This document shows positions 54,958-62,848 of a stretch of 64,000 nt of DNA, piece after piece. The DNA is from CAZWCE01 sp964632505 (GTDB taxonomy: Bacteria > Planctomycetota > Planctomycetia > Pirellulales > Thermoguttaceae). The DNA is taken from contig CAZWCE010000004.1 of the NCBI GenBank assembly GCA_964632505.1, positions 124,001-188,000 on the forward strand, in the 5' to 3' direction. A program made the position numbers and the translations under genes. Each line of letters opens with the position of its first letter. The first letter of the stretch is position 1. Below the pieces are notes generated by a model that did no database searches, had not been told where the DNA came from, and saw nothing but the letters and a program-made list of their open reading frames with translations.

Positions 54958-55218
54958 CGGTAATCCCCTTTCTCGGGTTTCTGTTGCAAATCGCTAATTT
55001 GAGCGAAACCTAACGCGCCCGCCACGGTTTCGTGTTTCGGGCAGGAAAGGACGAAATCGCCTTCTAATTGATTCTAGTCCATCAACGAAAGGAAAACAAC
55101 AAGATCTTCCTTTCCCTTTCCTGCGATTCTCGATCCGTCGTCTTCCGACCAAACGGCTTCCCGGCACCGGGCAGGGAAATGACCAATCGGGCTTCCCGAA
55201 AGGCGAGGCGGAATATCC

Positions 55219-55248
55219 TTGCACGGCGGGCCCCGATTGTGGTAAGAT
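55219..55248 (+). promoter_or_regulatory. Sigma70-type promoter for the SMP-30 gene
   Basis: TTGCAC, an 18-nt spacer, then TAAGAT. The inferred 200-nt leader contains the reverse of element C. Confidence 0.5.
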
Positions 55249-55333
55249 CGGCTGGGCTAGCAGAAGGGGGGAGTTCGCATGGCTTCCGTGCGACGCAGAT
55301 TTCGCCCCCGATTCACCATTAATTTAATTCATT

Positions 55334-55423
55334 TTCGCATCAATAGTAGCCCCTCGGTTCATGCAGTGACGCCCGTGAGGCCGGGCTCTCGCTGTTCGCC
55401 CGGAGTCCACTATATAGTACGAC
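55334..55423 (-). repeat. Structured intergenic element, copy C
   Basis: On the minus strand this 90-nt stretch aligns with copy A, sharing GGGCGAACA, CGAGAGCCCGGCC and TGAACC.AGGGG. The internal hairpin GCCCG-gcctca-CGGGC is perfect. The outer arms TCGTA/TGCGA pair with a G-U in RNA where copy A has a G-C-type match. It ends 32 nt before the SMP-30 start, in opposite orientation to A and B. Confidence 0.78.
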
Positions 55424-55455
55424 GCTCAATAAGATAAAGAGGAAGGAAGGCTTTC

Positions 55456-56373
55456 ATGCCGGAGTTGGACGTGAAGCTCGGGGTCGATGCAAAAGCAGTT
55501 CTGGGCGAATGCCCTTTCTGGGATCCGGTCGAGCGCAAACTCTTCTGGGTCGACATCGTTCAGGGACTGGTGCACGTGCATGATCCCGAGGGCACGCCGG
55601 ACATCACCTACTCGGTCGGGTGCAAAGTCGGCGCCATCGCTCCCTGCCGGGGGGAACGGCTCGTGATAGCAGGGCTTCATGGCTTCGAGTTCTTCGATCT
55701 GAGGACCAAGTCGCGAAAACCGATCGCCGATCCGGAGAATCATCGCACGACAAATCGATTCAACGACGGCTGCTGCTCGCCCGAGGGCCGTTTCTGGGCA
55801 GGAACACAGAGCATGATCAAGCACAAAGGGGCGGCTTCGCTCTATGTGCTTGATCACGATCTCTCGACGCGGCGCGCGCTCAAGGGCGTGACCACCTCGA
55901 ACGGACTGGCCTGGAGCGGCGACGGCAAGACGATGTATTATATCGACACTCCGACCCTCCGCGTCGACGCCTTCGATTACCATCCGAAAAAAGGAACCAT
56001 CGCGGTGAAAAGCCGTAGAACGGTCGTTTCCTTCGCCGAAGTCGAAATCGCCGACTTCGGACGCCCCGACGGAATGACCTGCGACAGCGAAGATAAACTC
56101 TGGATCGCCCATTGGGAAGGCGGCCGCGTGACGAGATGGGATCCGGAAAACGGGAAGCTGCTCCAGACGATTCGCCTCCCGGTCGATCGGGTCACCTCGG
56201 TCGCTTTCGGCGGCGACGACCTCGATCGACTCTACATCACCACCGCGCGCACCGGGCTTCCCCAAGAACGGCTCGAACGACAACCGCTCGCGGGAGGTCT
56301 TTTCGTCGCCGAACCCGGAGTGACGGGGCGTCCCGTCGCCGTCTTCGACTTTCAACAGAAACAAGAGACGTGA
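55456..56373 (+). CDS. SMP-30/gluconolactonase family protein
   Basis: 305 residues; GGAAGG precedes the ATG. It is a six-bladed propeller lactonase family: LGECPFWDPVERKLFWVDIVQG with the metal-binding Glu18, NRFNDGCCSPEGRFWAGTQS, GVTTSNGLAWSGDGKTMYYIDTPTLRVDAFDY, GRPDGMTCDSEDKLWIAHWEGG and VTSVAFGGDDLDRLYITTAR. The metal-site residues (E18 and the Asn and Asp motifs) are present. It hydrolyses sugar lactones such as gluconolactone. No signal peptide. It is divergent from the exported FAD oxidoreductase, so the two may act in one sugar-oxidation route (inference). Confidence 0.92.
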   Translation: MPELDVKLGVDAKAVLGECPFWDPVERKLFWVDIVQGLVHVHDPEGTPDITYSVGCKVGAIAPCRGERLVIAGLHGFEFFDLRTKSRKPIADPENHRTTNRFNDGCCSPEGRFWAGTQSMIKHKGAASLYVLDHDLSTRRALKGVTTSNGLAWSGDGKTMYYIDTPTLRVDAFDYHPKKGTIAVKSRRTVVSFAEVEIADFGRPDGMTCDSEDKLWIAHWEGGRVTRWDPENGKLLQTIRLPVDRVTSVAFGGDDLDRLYITTARTGLPQERLERQPLAGGLFVAEPGVTGRPVAVFDFQQKQET

Positions 56374-56417
56374 GGCCCCTCTCCGCCGCTTCCGCCTTCG
56401 CGAACGAATTTCCGGCG

Positions 56418-56447
56418 TTGATCCGTCGCCGCGAAATCGGGTATGCT
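56418..56447 (+). promoter_or_regulatory. Possible sigma70-type promoter for the FlgG-like gene
   Basis: TTGATC, an 18-nt spacer and TATGCT, about 50 nt before the chosen start. Confidence 0.4.
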
Positions 56448-56505
56448 GTATCCGTCGTCGACTCACTCTCACGAAGATCCCGTCGCGCCATACCAGGAGA
56501 GCATC

Positions 56506-57684
56506 ATGGAAGAGGTTCGGAAGCAAAGAAGACGGAAAACAAGATTCCCTTTCAAACTCGAGCACCGGGCCTTGGGGGGGTTCGGGATGCTTCTTCTCGG
56601 TTTCGGGGGGTTGTTCGCCTTCGCGGCCGACGATTCCTCGCCCTCGCAAACGCCCCCGTCCCACGACCGAACTCTTCCTTCCGCACCGCCGATGATCGGC
56701 GATCCCGACCAGCCGATGCCCGAGGAGATCGAAGAACTGGCCGACGACCCGGAATATCAGGAGTTTCTCTCGGTAACACGAGAGACCAGTTCCGATGCCC
56801 GGGCGATCGAGGAGAGCCTGCGCCGCGGACTGGCCCCTTCGGAAAGTGAGGAGACCGCCGAGGCCGATCCGGTCGAGACACGACCAGGTTCCACGGAACC
56901 TCTTCCCGGTTCTGCTTCCTCGAAAGGTTCGTCGAACATCCCTCCGGCCAAGCGGTGCCTTGCACTGGAAGAGGAGAAGCTCGACTTGTTGTTTTTCAAT
57001 CATCTGCATGCCGAGACGTTCGGTTTCAAGCGTCGCGTCCCTTTCCTGGAGATATTTCCGGACGATCGCCTTTCTCCGAGCGCATCGCCCTGGCAACTGA
57101 CCACGCAACTCGATTTCCGTCCCGGAGAGCTGATCGAAACCGGACGCCCTCTGGATGTGGCGATCCAAGGGCGAGGTTTATTCGTCCTGCGTTCGCTGGA
57201 AGATGGAACGAAGGTCTACTCGCGGTACGGTCGATTGGAACCCGATGAGACGCGCCGGTTGGTCTTGCGCTGCGACGGAGGCACATACCTACTGGATCCC
57301 GAAATCCATCTCCCGCAAGAGGCAGGTACCGTTTCGATCGAACCGGACGGCACCGTCACGGTCGTGATCGTCGGTTCCGGAGACCATTCTCGACACAAGA
57401 AACAGCGGATCGGAAAAATCGAATGCGTGCGATTCGCCAACCCGGTTCGACTCGCTCCTCGGGGATCCCGCCTGTTCACCTCGACTGAACCATCCGGCCC
57501 CCCCGTGCTCCTCTCCCCGGGAGGAGAACGGGGCGAGAATCGTCTACGACAAGGTTTTCTAGAGTCGTCGAACGTTTCCGCCGCCCGGGAACAGCAGGCG
57601 ATCGCTCGCGCGGTGGTGGGAATCAACCGATTGAAAAACATCCTCTCGAACCACCCTTCTCGATCGAACCGCATCCCCCGCTAA
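56506..57684 (+). CDS. Membrane-anchored protein with FlgG/FlgF-like rod-protein domain
   Basis: 392 residues from the ATG at 56506 (GGAGAG upstream). A basic stretch is followed by a hydrophobic segment at about 25-43 (GGFGMLLLGFGGLFAFAA), a signal anchor or signal peptide, then ~120 acidic disordered residues. From about 150 the pattern is that of flagellar rod proteins: LDLLFFNHLHAETFGFKRR (like the N-terminal rod motif), LDVAIQGRGLFVL, YSRYGRLEPDE, GTVSIEPDGTVTV and the C-terminal LRQGFLESSNVSAAREQQAIARA. Rod proteins have no such anchor. No other flagellar gene is in the window. Confidence 0.72.
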   Translation: MEEVRKQRRRKTRFPFKLEHRALGGFGMLLLGFGGLFAFAADDSSPSQTPPSHDRTLPSAPPMIGDPDQPMPEEIEELADDPEYQEFLSVTRETSSDARAIEESLRRGLAPSESEETAEADPVETRPGSTEPLPGSASSKGSSNIPPAKRCLALEEEKLDLLFFNHLHAETFGFKRRVPFLEIFPDDRLSPSASPWQLTTQLDFRPGELIETGRPLDVAIQGRGLFVLRSLEDGTKVYSRYGRLEPDETRRLVLRCDGGTYLLDPEIHLPQEAGTVSIEPDGTVTVVIVGSGDHSRHKKQRIGKIECVRFANPVRLAPRGSRLFTSTEPSGPPVLLSPGGERGENRLRQGFLESSNVSAAREQQAIARAVVGINRLKNILSNHPSRSNRIPR

Positions 57685-57700
57685 CTCCTTCCTCGAAACC

Positions 57701-58132
57701 ATGCCTCGTTATGTGATTCTTCAACATGAGCTGCCCTCCGAACGCTCGACGGATGAGCGATCGGTCCACTGGGATTTCATGCTCGAACAGCCCACCGAAC
57801 TGGCCACTTGGTCCCTGCCGGATCCGCCGCATCCGCAAGGGGAAATCGTGGTCGTCTCCCATGTCGCGCGCCTCGCGGCCCACCGGAAGAGGTATCTCGA
57901 TTATCGGGGACCGGTCTCAGGCAATCGCGGGCTGGTAACCTCTTGGGACGAGGGAGTTTATGATCTGATCAGCGAGATAGACGACGTGGTCCCGCGCCGT
58001 TGGGAAGTGGAACTCGAAGGACGGCGGCTTGCCGGAAGGCTTTCCCTGGTCCAAGATCCCCCGGCGAGTCTCGAAAAACTTGCGGAAAACGAGACTCTTT
58101 TCTGGACTTTTTCCCTGAAAATGAAAAAATAG
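57701..58132 (+). CDS. Stand-alone LigD 3'-phosphoesterase-like domain protein
   Basis: 143 residues, starting 16 nt after the FlgG-like gene. The frame resembles the LigD N-terminal (PE) domain: YVILQHELP, the key HWDFMLEQP stretch (His and Asp of the active site), ATWSLPDPP, HRKRYLDYRGPVSGNRG and VELEGRRLAGRLSLVQD. Such domains remove 3' ribonucleoside or phosphate ends at breaks. No polymerase or ligase domain is attached and no Ku gene is visible. The C-terminus closes with WTFSLKMKK. Family assignment is from pattern only. Confidence 0.7.
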   Translation: MPRYVILQHELPSERSTDERSVHWDFMLEQPTELATWSLPDPPHPQGEIVVVSHVARLAAHRKRYLDYRGPVSGNRGLVTSWDEGVYDLISEIDDVVPRRWEVELEGRRLAGRLSLVQDPPASLEKLAENETLFWTFSLKMKK

Positions 58133-58305
58133 ATAGGGTTTTCCACTCGCGCCCGAGCGGTGCTTCTCGAAGAGAGATCCCCGATCGCGAAAGATACGTA
58201 AGGAGAACGCTCGGCGCGCTCATCGTTCAGGATCGCCGTGGAATCCGCCCGCGACTGCTCTTAGAAACGACACCCTGTATTCTCGGAAACCGACGGAGCC
58301 TCACC

Positions 58306-59193
58306 TTGAATCAACAACAGAAACCGGTCGTGGTCTTCTCCCGACCACGTGAAACGACGCCTTCGCAACAATCGCTCGAAAATGCCCTCGTCGACGGCAT
58401 TTATGCCCGATGGGGGCTCCAGGTCCTTTGTGTGCCTGAGTTATACGATCTACGCCCGCACGGGCGGACGGTGGGGCGATTGAGGAATTTGTCCGGCCCT
58501 GTGGTCGTGCTGCACCGCTTTTCCGAAAAGGCCACCTACTGGCTGCTCCAAAAACTGGACATCCCCGGCTCGCTGTTTTCCCTCTCCGAAGAGGGGGGGT
58601 ATTTCGATTCGGAGCATCCACGACCGATCGCCTGCATTTCGACCGATTCGAATTCGGAACAGGCGATTCTTTCGCAACTCGGTTCGGTGCTCGGCTATTC
58701 CGAATTCTGCGACGCCGAATCGCTCGTTCCCCCGTCGGAAAAGTTGGAAACGGTGAAGAAACGCAGCGAAGTGCACGAGCCGACCACGCGCCGGTGGTAT
58801 CCGATCATCGACCGCAGCCGTTGCGAAGCGTGTTTGGAGTGTCTGAATTTCTGCCTCTTCGGAGTCTACAGTCTCGACGAGCAGGACATGCCGCTGGTCG
58901 ATCAGCCCGATGCCTGTCGGCATGGTTGCCCCGCATGCAGCCGCATTTGCCCGACCGGCGCCATTCTTTTCCCGGAACACGAGGACCCGGTGATTTCCGG
59001 TCGTCGGGAAGAGGCACCCGAGGCCTTTGAGGACAGCGGACAATCGGGCCAGAGATTGGCCGCCGAGAATGAGCGCTACAGCGCATTCGAGCAGAAGCCG
59101 ATTTATCCTCCCGGGCCCCCTTCTTCCGATTCAGCCTCCGGAGACGACGATTTGGATGATCTGATCGATCGAATCGAGGGGATGGACCTCTAG
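58306..59193 (+). CDS. Protein with C-terminal double [4Fe-4S] ferredoxin domain, N-terminal domain unrecognised
   Basis: 295 residues from a TTG at 58306 preceded by GGAG; no in-frame ATG occupies a sensible position because the frame upstream overlaps the previous gene. Residues about 1-150 form an alpha/beta domain (PVVVFSRPRET, YARWGLQVLCVPELYDL, GPVVVLHRFSEKATYWLLQKL) I do not recognise. Two clusters follow: CEACLECLNFC and CRHGCPACSRICP. The tail is acidic (DDDLDDLIDRIEGMDL). A redox or electron-transfer role is likely; the partner is unknown. It is convergent with the MoxR gene, with only 18 nt between. Confidence 0.78.
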   Translation: MNQQQKPVVVFSRPRETTPSQQSLENALVDGIYARWGLQVLCVPELYDLRPHGRTVGRLRNLSGPVVVLHRFSEKATYWLLQKLDIPGSLFSLSEEGGYFDSEHPRPIACISTDSNSEQAILSQLGSVLGYSEFCDAESLVPPSEKLETVKKRSEVHEPTTRRWYPIIDRSRCEACLECLNFCLFGVYSLDEQDMPLVDQPDACRHGCPACSRICPTGAILFPEHEDPVISGRREEAPEAFEDSGQSGQRLAAENERYSAFEQKPIYPPGPPSSDSASGDDDLDDLIDRIEGMDL

Positions 59194-59211
59194 ACCTCGG
59201 AGCGGGCTTCT

Positions 59212-60261
59212 TCAGGATTGCATCGACATATCCTTCGGCAGGGCGATGCCCGTTTCATCGAGCGCATCGAGCAGCTTGCGGACCACGAAAGTGGAATCGA
59301 TCTTGTCCATCCGCGCTTTGTAACCAAGCAGGATCCGGTGATGGAGCACGGCCCCGGCGACTCGGCGAACGTCGTCGAAACCGGCGGTGGGACGCCCCTC
59401 GAACAGCGCCGCCGCGCGGCAGGCTTCGGCCATGGCGATCGCCGCCCGGGGAGAAGCTCCGAACTGCACGTATTCGTTCACCTCCGACGGCGCTTCGGCC
59501 GTCTCGGGGTGCGTGGCGGCGACCAGTCGCGCGATGTAGCTCGAAACCGGTCGCGGTAGAAAGATCCGATCGAGCATTTCGAAGACCTTTTGGAGATCTT
59601 CCGGCTGCATCACCACCTCGGGGCGCGGCAATTCCCCACGTCGTCGGGTCGCGATGATCTCCTCGAGCACCTCCGGAGCCGGGAGTTCCACGTTCAACTT
59701 GAAAAGAAAGCGGTCGAGCTGCGCCTCCGGCAACGGATAGGTCCCCTCCAGCTCGATCGGGTTCTGACTGGCCAACACGAAGAACGGCTCGGGCAGCATT
59801 CGCGTGGTTCCCAGCAGTGTGACGCAGCGTTCCTGCATCGCTTCGAGCAGCGCCGACTGCGTTTTCGGCGAGGCCCGGTTGATCTCGTCGGCCAGGAGGA
59901 TGTTGGAAAACACCGGTCCCGGTTGGAAGAGCATCTCCCGCTTGCCCGATTCGTCTTCTTGGAGGATATTCGTGCCGAGGATGTCGCCCGGCATCAGATC
60001 GGGAGTGAACTGAACCCGATTGAACGACAGTTGCATGAGTTCGCCGAGGGTTTTGATCAGAGCGGTCTTTCCCACCCCGGGAACCCCTTCCAGGAGCACG
60101 TGCCCCCGACTGAGAATACCGATCAGGACCATTCGGTGCAACTCCGAGCGACCCAGGAGAAGGCGATCGAGGTTCTCCAGCAATCTTCGGATCGACTGAT
60201 GGATGGGCTCGATCTCTTCGTTGGTCAGTAGTTTCGATTCATGCGGTTCTTGCGTGCTCAT
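59212..60261 (-). CDS. MoxR-type AAA+ ATPase
   Basis: 349 residues. AAA+ motifs are Walker A LEGVPGVGKTALI, Walker B NILLADEINRASPKTQSALLEAMQE, sensor FFVLASQNPIELEGTYPLPEAQLDRF and the MoxR phrase MPGDILGTNI with QPGPVFSNI. The C-terminal lid contains QFGASPRAAIAMAEACRAAALFEGR. MoxR proteins help mature or insert cofactors, usually beside VWA-domain and DUF58 genes; none is next to this copy, so its partners lie elsewhere. Confidence 0.93.
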   Translation of the reverse strand: MSTQEPHESKLLTNEEIEPIHQSIRRLLENLDRLLLGRSELHRMVLIGILSRGHVLLEGVPGVGKTALIKTLGELMQLSFNRVQFTPDLMPGDILGTNILQEDESGKREMLFQPGPVFSNILLADEINRASPKTQSALLEAMQERCVTLLGTTRMLPEPFFVLASQNPIELEGTYPLPEAQLDRFLFKLNVELPAPEVLEEIIATRRRGELPRPEVVMQPEDLQKVFEMLDRIFLPRPVSSYIARLVAATHPETAEAPSEVNEYVQFGASPRAAIAMAEACRAAALFEGRPTAGFDDVRRVAGAVLHHRILLGYKARMDKIDSTFVVRKLLDALDETGIALPKDMSMQS

Positions 60262-60456
60262 CGGGACTTCTTCTTTTCCGAAAAGAGGAATGGTGATGGG
60301 ATTCCTCCTTATTATAAGCTTTCCTCTTGTCTTTTGGCAAGGGTTTTTCGTCGGCGGGAGCGGAAAAGTGAATATTTGGTCGATCTCGCCGCCGTCGGTT
60401 TATTCACTTCCGGCAAACGGCAAATCTTCTGAACTTCTTTTCATTCATGGTTGAGC

Positions 60457-60550
60457 GTTGCATGACATGAATAGGGTGCCGAAAAGGTCCGTCGAGAGCG
60501 CGACACGGCGGGAGACGAAGCGCAAATCGAGCAATCACTACTTATGCGAA
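60457..60550 (+). repeat. Structured intergenic element, divergent copy D
   Basis: A 94-nt stretch with outer arms TTGCAT/ATGCGA (one G-U in RNA), the motif TCGAGAGC at the position found in copy A, and a close TCACTACTTATGCGA ending shared with copy A. An internal GTCG...CGAC pair replaces the A-C hairpin. More diverged than the other three. Confidence 0.55.
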
Positions 60551-60670
60551 TATGAATCATTTGCGTGGATCGTTCACCTGCCGAAACCCTGAATCGATCG
60601 GACCGTCGACTCGCCCAGCGCTCGATGATCGTCAAAAAAATCCTCTTGCGGAGGATATGCAGGGGGTGGC

Positions 60671-60698
60671 TTGTGGGAAACGCCACTGTCGCTATAAT
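60671..60698 (+). promoter_or_regulatory. Strong sigma70-type promoter before the structured RNA
   Basis: TTGTGG, a 16-nt spacer and a perfect TATAAT; transcription should start near 60705. Confidence 0.7.
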
Positions 60699-60704
60699 AA
60701 CCCG

Positions 60705-60930
60705 TTCTTGATTTGGATAATTTTTGGACGAAACGATGGTCCTTCCGGCCACTGCCCCTTTGCACTCCCTTGGGGACGTCATTCAAAGGGTTCGGTTCGC
60801 CGTTTCGCTCCGATCCAATCGTTGGCTTGCAACCCCACTTGGCAGGGCGACCGAGCGGAGTGTTTCCGCTTGAACTTCGTCATGCCAGATTGTGACAGAC
60901 CGAGAAACGGGGGGGCTTAGCCCGTTTTTT
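60705..60930 (+). ncRNA. Candidate structured non-coding RNA or gap leader
   Basis: A transcript from the promoter at 60671 to the terminator at 60904 would be about 225 nt. It folds into a nested rod by eye: GATT/AATC (710-713 with 817-820), GGAT/ATCC (715-718 with 813-816), GGA/TCC, CGAAACG/CGTTTCG (729-735 with 801-807) and CCCTTTG/CAAAGGG (756-762 with 784-790), positions given as last three digits. A second domain has AGCGGA/TCCGCT (854-859 with 865-870). No family (6S, SRP, tmRNA, RNase P) was matched. It is either an independent small RNA or an attenuated leader of gap. Confidence 0.55.
60904..60930 (+). terminator. Terminator/attenuator upstream of gap
   Basis: AAACGGG and CCCGTTT enclose a G-rich loop and are followed by a run of T (six in a row from 60925). 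The 5' CCCGTT at 60701-60706 could compete for the same arm. Confidence 0.7.
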
Positions 60931-61020
60931 CGGGGATGCCGTGCAGGCGGCCGCGCCGCCTTCCGGGGCACTCCCGCAAAATCCCCCCTTGTCCCACCGG
61001 ATCTGAAAGGAGATTCAATA

Positions 61021-62037
61021 ATGGCAATTCGTGTTGGTGTTAATGGTTTCGGCCGTATCGGCCGATTGGTGTTTCGTCGGATGCTCGAGCAACCGGAGAA
61101 GTTCGAGGTCATGGGCATCAATGACCTGACGAACAACGACATGCTGGCAACGCTGTTGAAGTACGACAGCATTCACGGCAAATTTCCGGGCGAGGTATCC
61201 TGCGACGACGAGAACCTGATCGTCGACGGCAAGAAGATCCGGGCGATGGCGGTCCGCAATCCAGCCGAACTTCCCTGGGGAGATCTCGGCGTGGATGTGG
61301 TGCTGGAAAGCACCGGCGTCTTCCGTGCCCGAAAGACCGACGACAAGCCCGGTTACGACAGCCACATCGATGCCGGCGCCAAGAAGGTCGTCATCAGTGC
61401 CCCGGCGAAGAAGCCGGACATCACCTGCGTGATGGGCGTGAACGACGACAAGCTTACCGGCGAGCACAAGTTCATCTCCAACGCCAGTTGCACGACCAAC
61501 TGCCTCGCTCCGGTCGCCAAGGTCATCTACGAAAAATTCGGTCTCGTCAAGGGACTGATGACCACGGTCCACTCCTACACCAATGACCAGAACGTGCTCG
61601 ACTTCGCGCACAAGGATCCGTACCGGGCCCGCGCCGCGGCGATGAATATCATCCCGACCACCACCGGCGCCGCCGAGGCCGTCGGACTGGTCATCCCCGA
61701 AATCCAGGGCAAGCTGACCGGTTTCGCTCTCCGCGTGCCGACCCCGACCGGAAGTGTCGTCGACTTGACCGTCGAAACCTCCAAAAGCGTCACCGTCGAT
61801 GCCGTCAACGCCGCCATGAAGGAAGCGGCCGAGAACAAGCTCAAGGGCATCCTCGGCTATACCGAAGACCCGATCGTCCTTTCCGATATCGTCGGCGATC
61901 CCCTCAGCTCGATCTTCGCCGGTCCCTGGACCAAGGTCACGGGCGACAACATGCTCAAAGTACTCGCTTGGTACGACAACGAATGGGGCTATAGCTGCCG
62001 CAGCGTCGATCTGATCGAAAAGATCGCCGCGATGTAA
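61021..62037 (+). CDS. gap: Glyceraldehyde-3-phosphate dehydrogenase, type I
   Basis: 338 residues from the ATG at 61021 (AAAGGAGA site). It is the glycolytic NAD-dependent enzyme. Visible are the N-terminal VGVNGFGRIGRLVFRRM, the active-site SNASCTTNCLAPVAKV with catalytic Cys, TTVHSYTNDQNVLD, RAAAMNIIPTTTGAAEAVGLV, and the closing AWYDNEWGYSCRSVDLIEKIA. Length and motifs are complete. It is separated by about 90 nt from an upstream terminator and possible attenuator, and ends at a strong bidirectional terminator. Confidence 0.98.
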   Translation: MAIRVGVNGFGRIGRLVFRRMLEQPEKFEVMGINDLTNNDMLATLLKYDSIHGKFPGEVSCDDENLIVDGKKIRAMAVRNPAELPWGDLGVDVVLESTGVFRARKTDDKPGYDSHIDAGAKKVVISAPAKKPDITCVMGVNDDKLTGEHKFISNASCTTNCLAPVAKVIYEKFGLVKGLMTTVHSYTNDQNVLDFAHKDPYRARAAAMNIIPTTTGAAEAVGLVIPEIQGKLTGFALRVPTPTGSVVDLTVETSKSVTVDAVNAAMKEAAENKLKGILGYTEDPIVLSDIVGDPLSSIFAGPWTKVTGDNMLKVLAWYDNEWGYSCRSVDLIEKIAAM

Positions 62038-62115
62038 ATCCCCCGGCAGCCGGTGAGAGCATTCGCGACCCCGGTATCAATCGCGGTCCTGAATCGCCGG
62101 AACAGGTGAAAAGAA

Positions 62116-62149
62116 AAGCGATCCCTTCCTGAAGGGGATCGCTTTTTTT
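62116..62149. terminator. Bidirectional terminator between gap and the histone-like gene
   Basis: AAGCGATCCC pairs with GGGATCGCTT; the plus strand continues with seven T and the minus strand also has a T-rich tail, so it can serve both convergent genes. Confidence 0.92.
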
Positions 62150-62227
62150 GATGGGATCCTTTTGAGGGGGCTCCGAGTCACCGTCACCACGGATCGACAA
62201 GGATGCCACGAAACAAGAAAAGGAAAC

Positions 62228-62848
62228 CTATTCCGGCTTCTTGATGATCTGAACGAAATGGGGCGAATTTTTCTTTTCGTTCAGCTCCTTGGCCTTGCGG
62301 TCGGCGGTGATGCGCTGGCTGTAGTCGTACTGGGCCACCAAATTCAAGAACTGATTGAAAACACCCCAGTAGGCTTTCAGCGCGCCCGACTTCGAGGAAC
62401 GCGAAGCGGTTTTCGCCGTGGATTTCGGCGGAGAGGACTTGGAGACGCTCGGCCTTTTTTTGGCGACTTTCGAAGCACTGGGGGTCGCGGAGTCGGCCTT
62501 TTTTCGCGAGGTCGCTTTCTGATGGCTCCGCTTGCTCGTCGTCGGCTTCGGATGCCGAGAAACCTTCTTCGTCGAGGGCCGTTTCTTTTTGGCGGTCTTC
62601 GACGTGCCGGAGGCGGCGGCCTTCTTCTTCGCCCCACCCTTCTTGGAGGTGGAGGGGGAAGCCTTTTTCTTTGAAGCCTTGGACTTCTTCTTGGCCGGAC
62701 GCTTCGTGGCTTTCTTCTGAGTGGTTTTCTTCTCAGCAGGCGCTTTCTTCGTGGAAGCTTTCGCCGTTTTTTTCTTGACGGAACTCTTCTTGGCCGCTTT
62801 CTTCTTGGCGGTTTTCCCCGTCGAACGGGAGATTTTCTTTTTCGGCAT
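62228..62848 (-). CDS. Lysine/alanine-rich histone H1-like DNA-binding protein with C-terminal domain
   Basis: 206 residues from the ATG at 62848 (GGAG 11 nt upstream). The first ~150 residues are repeats of Lys, Ala, Ser and Thr (KKKAAKKSSVKKKTAKAST and similar), like eukaryotic H1 tails and chlamydial HC2. The last ~50 residues are a different, folded-looking segment (LKAYWGVFNQFLNLVAQYDYSQ, KNSPHFVQIIKKPE). It probably binds and compacts DNA non-specifically. Such proteins are known in Planctomycetes and Chlamydiae. The repeats produce simple-sequence DNA on both strands. Confidence 0.8.
   Translation of the reverse strand: MPKKKISRSTGKTAKKKAAKKSSVKKKTAKASTKKAPAEKKTTQKKATKRPAKKKSKASKKKASPSTSKKGGAKKKAAASGTSKTAKKKRPSTKKVSRHPKPTTSKRSHQKATSRKKADSATPSASKVAKKRPSVSKSSPPKSTAKTASRSSKSGALKAYWGVFNQFLNLVAQYDYSQRITADRKAKELNEKKNSPHFVQIIKKPE

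Larger units (their letters stand above)
54958..55455. other. Intergenic region between divergent genes, holds promoter and element C
   Basis: 498 nt. No gene seen. The plus-strand promoter at 55219-55248 and the repeated element at 55334-55423 account for its recognisable content. Confidence 0.5.
60262..61020. other. Gene-free region upstream of gap, holds element D, a promoter and a structured RNA candidate
   Basis: 759 nt without a convincing coding frame. Its recognisable content is listed as separate entries (60457, 60671, 60705, 60904). Confidence 0.6.

Noticed and set aside
60705..60930. Cobalamin riboswitch, suggested by GCCACTG at 60748
   Set aside because: Only one seven-base match; the other cobalamin core boxes are absent.
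62228..62848. Lys-rich region as a low-complexity artefact rather than a gene
   Set aside because: It has a start, a distinct C-terminal domain and a shared terminator, so it is kept as a gene.
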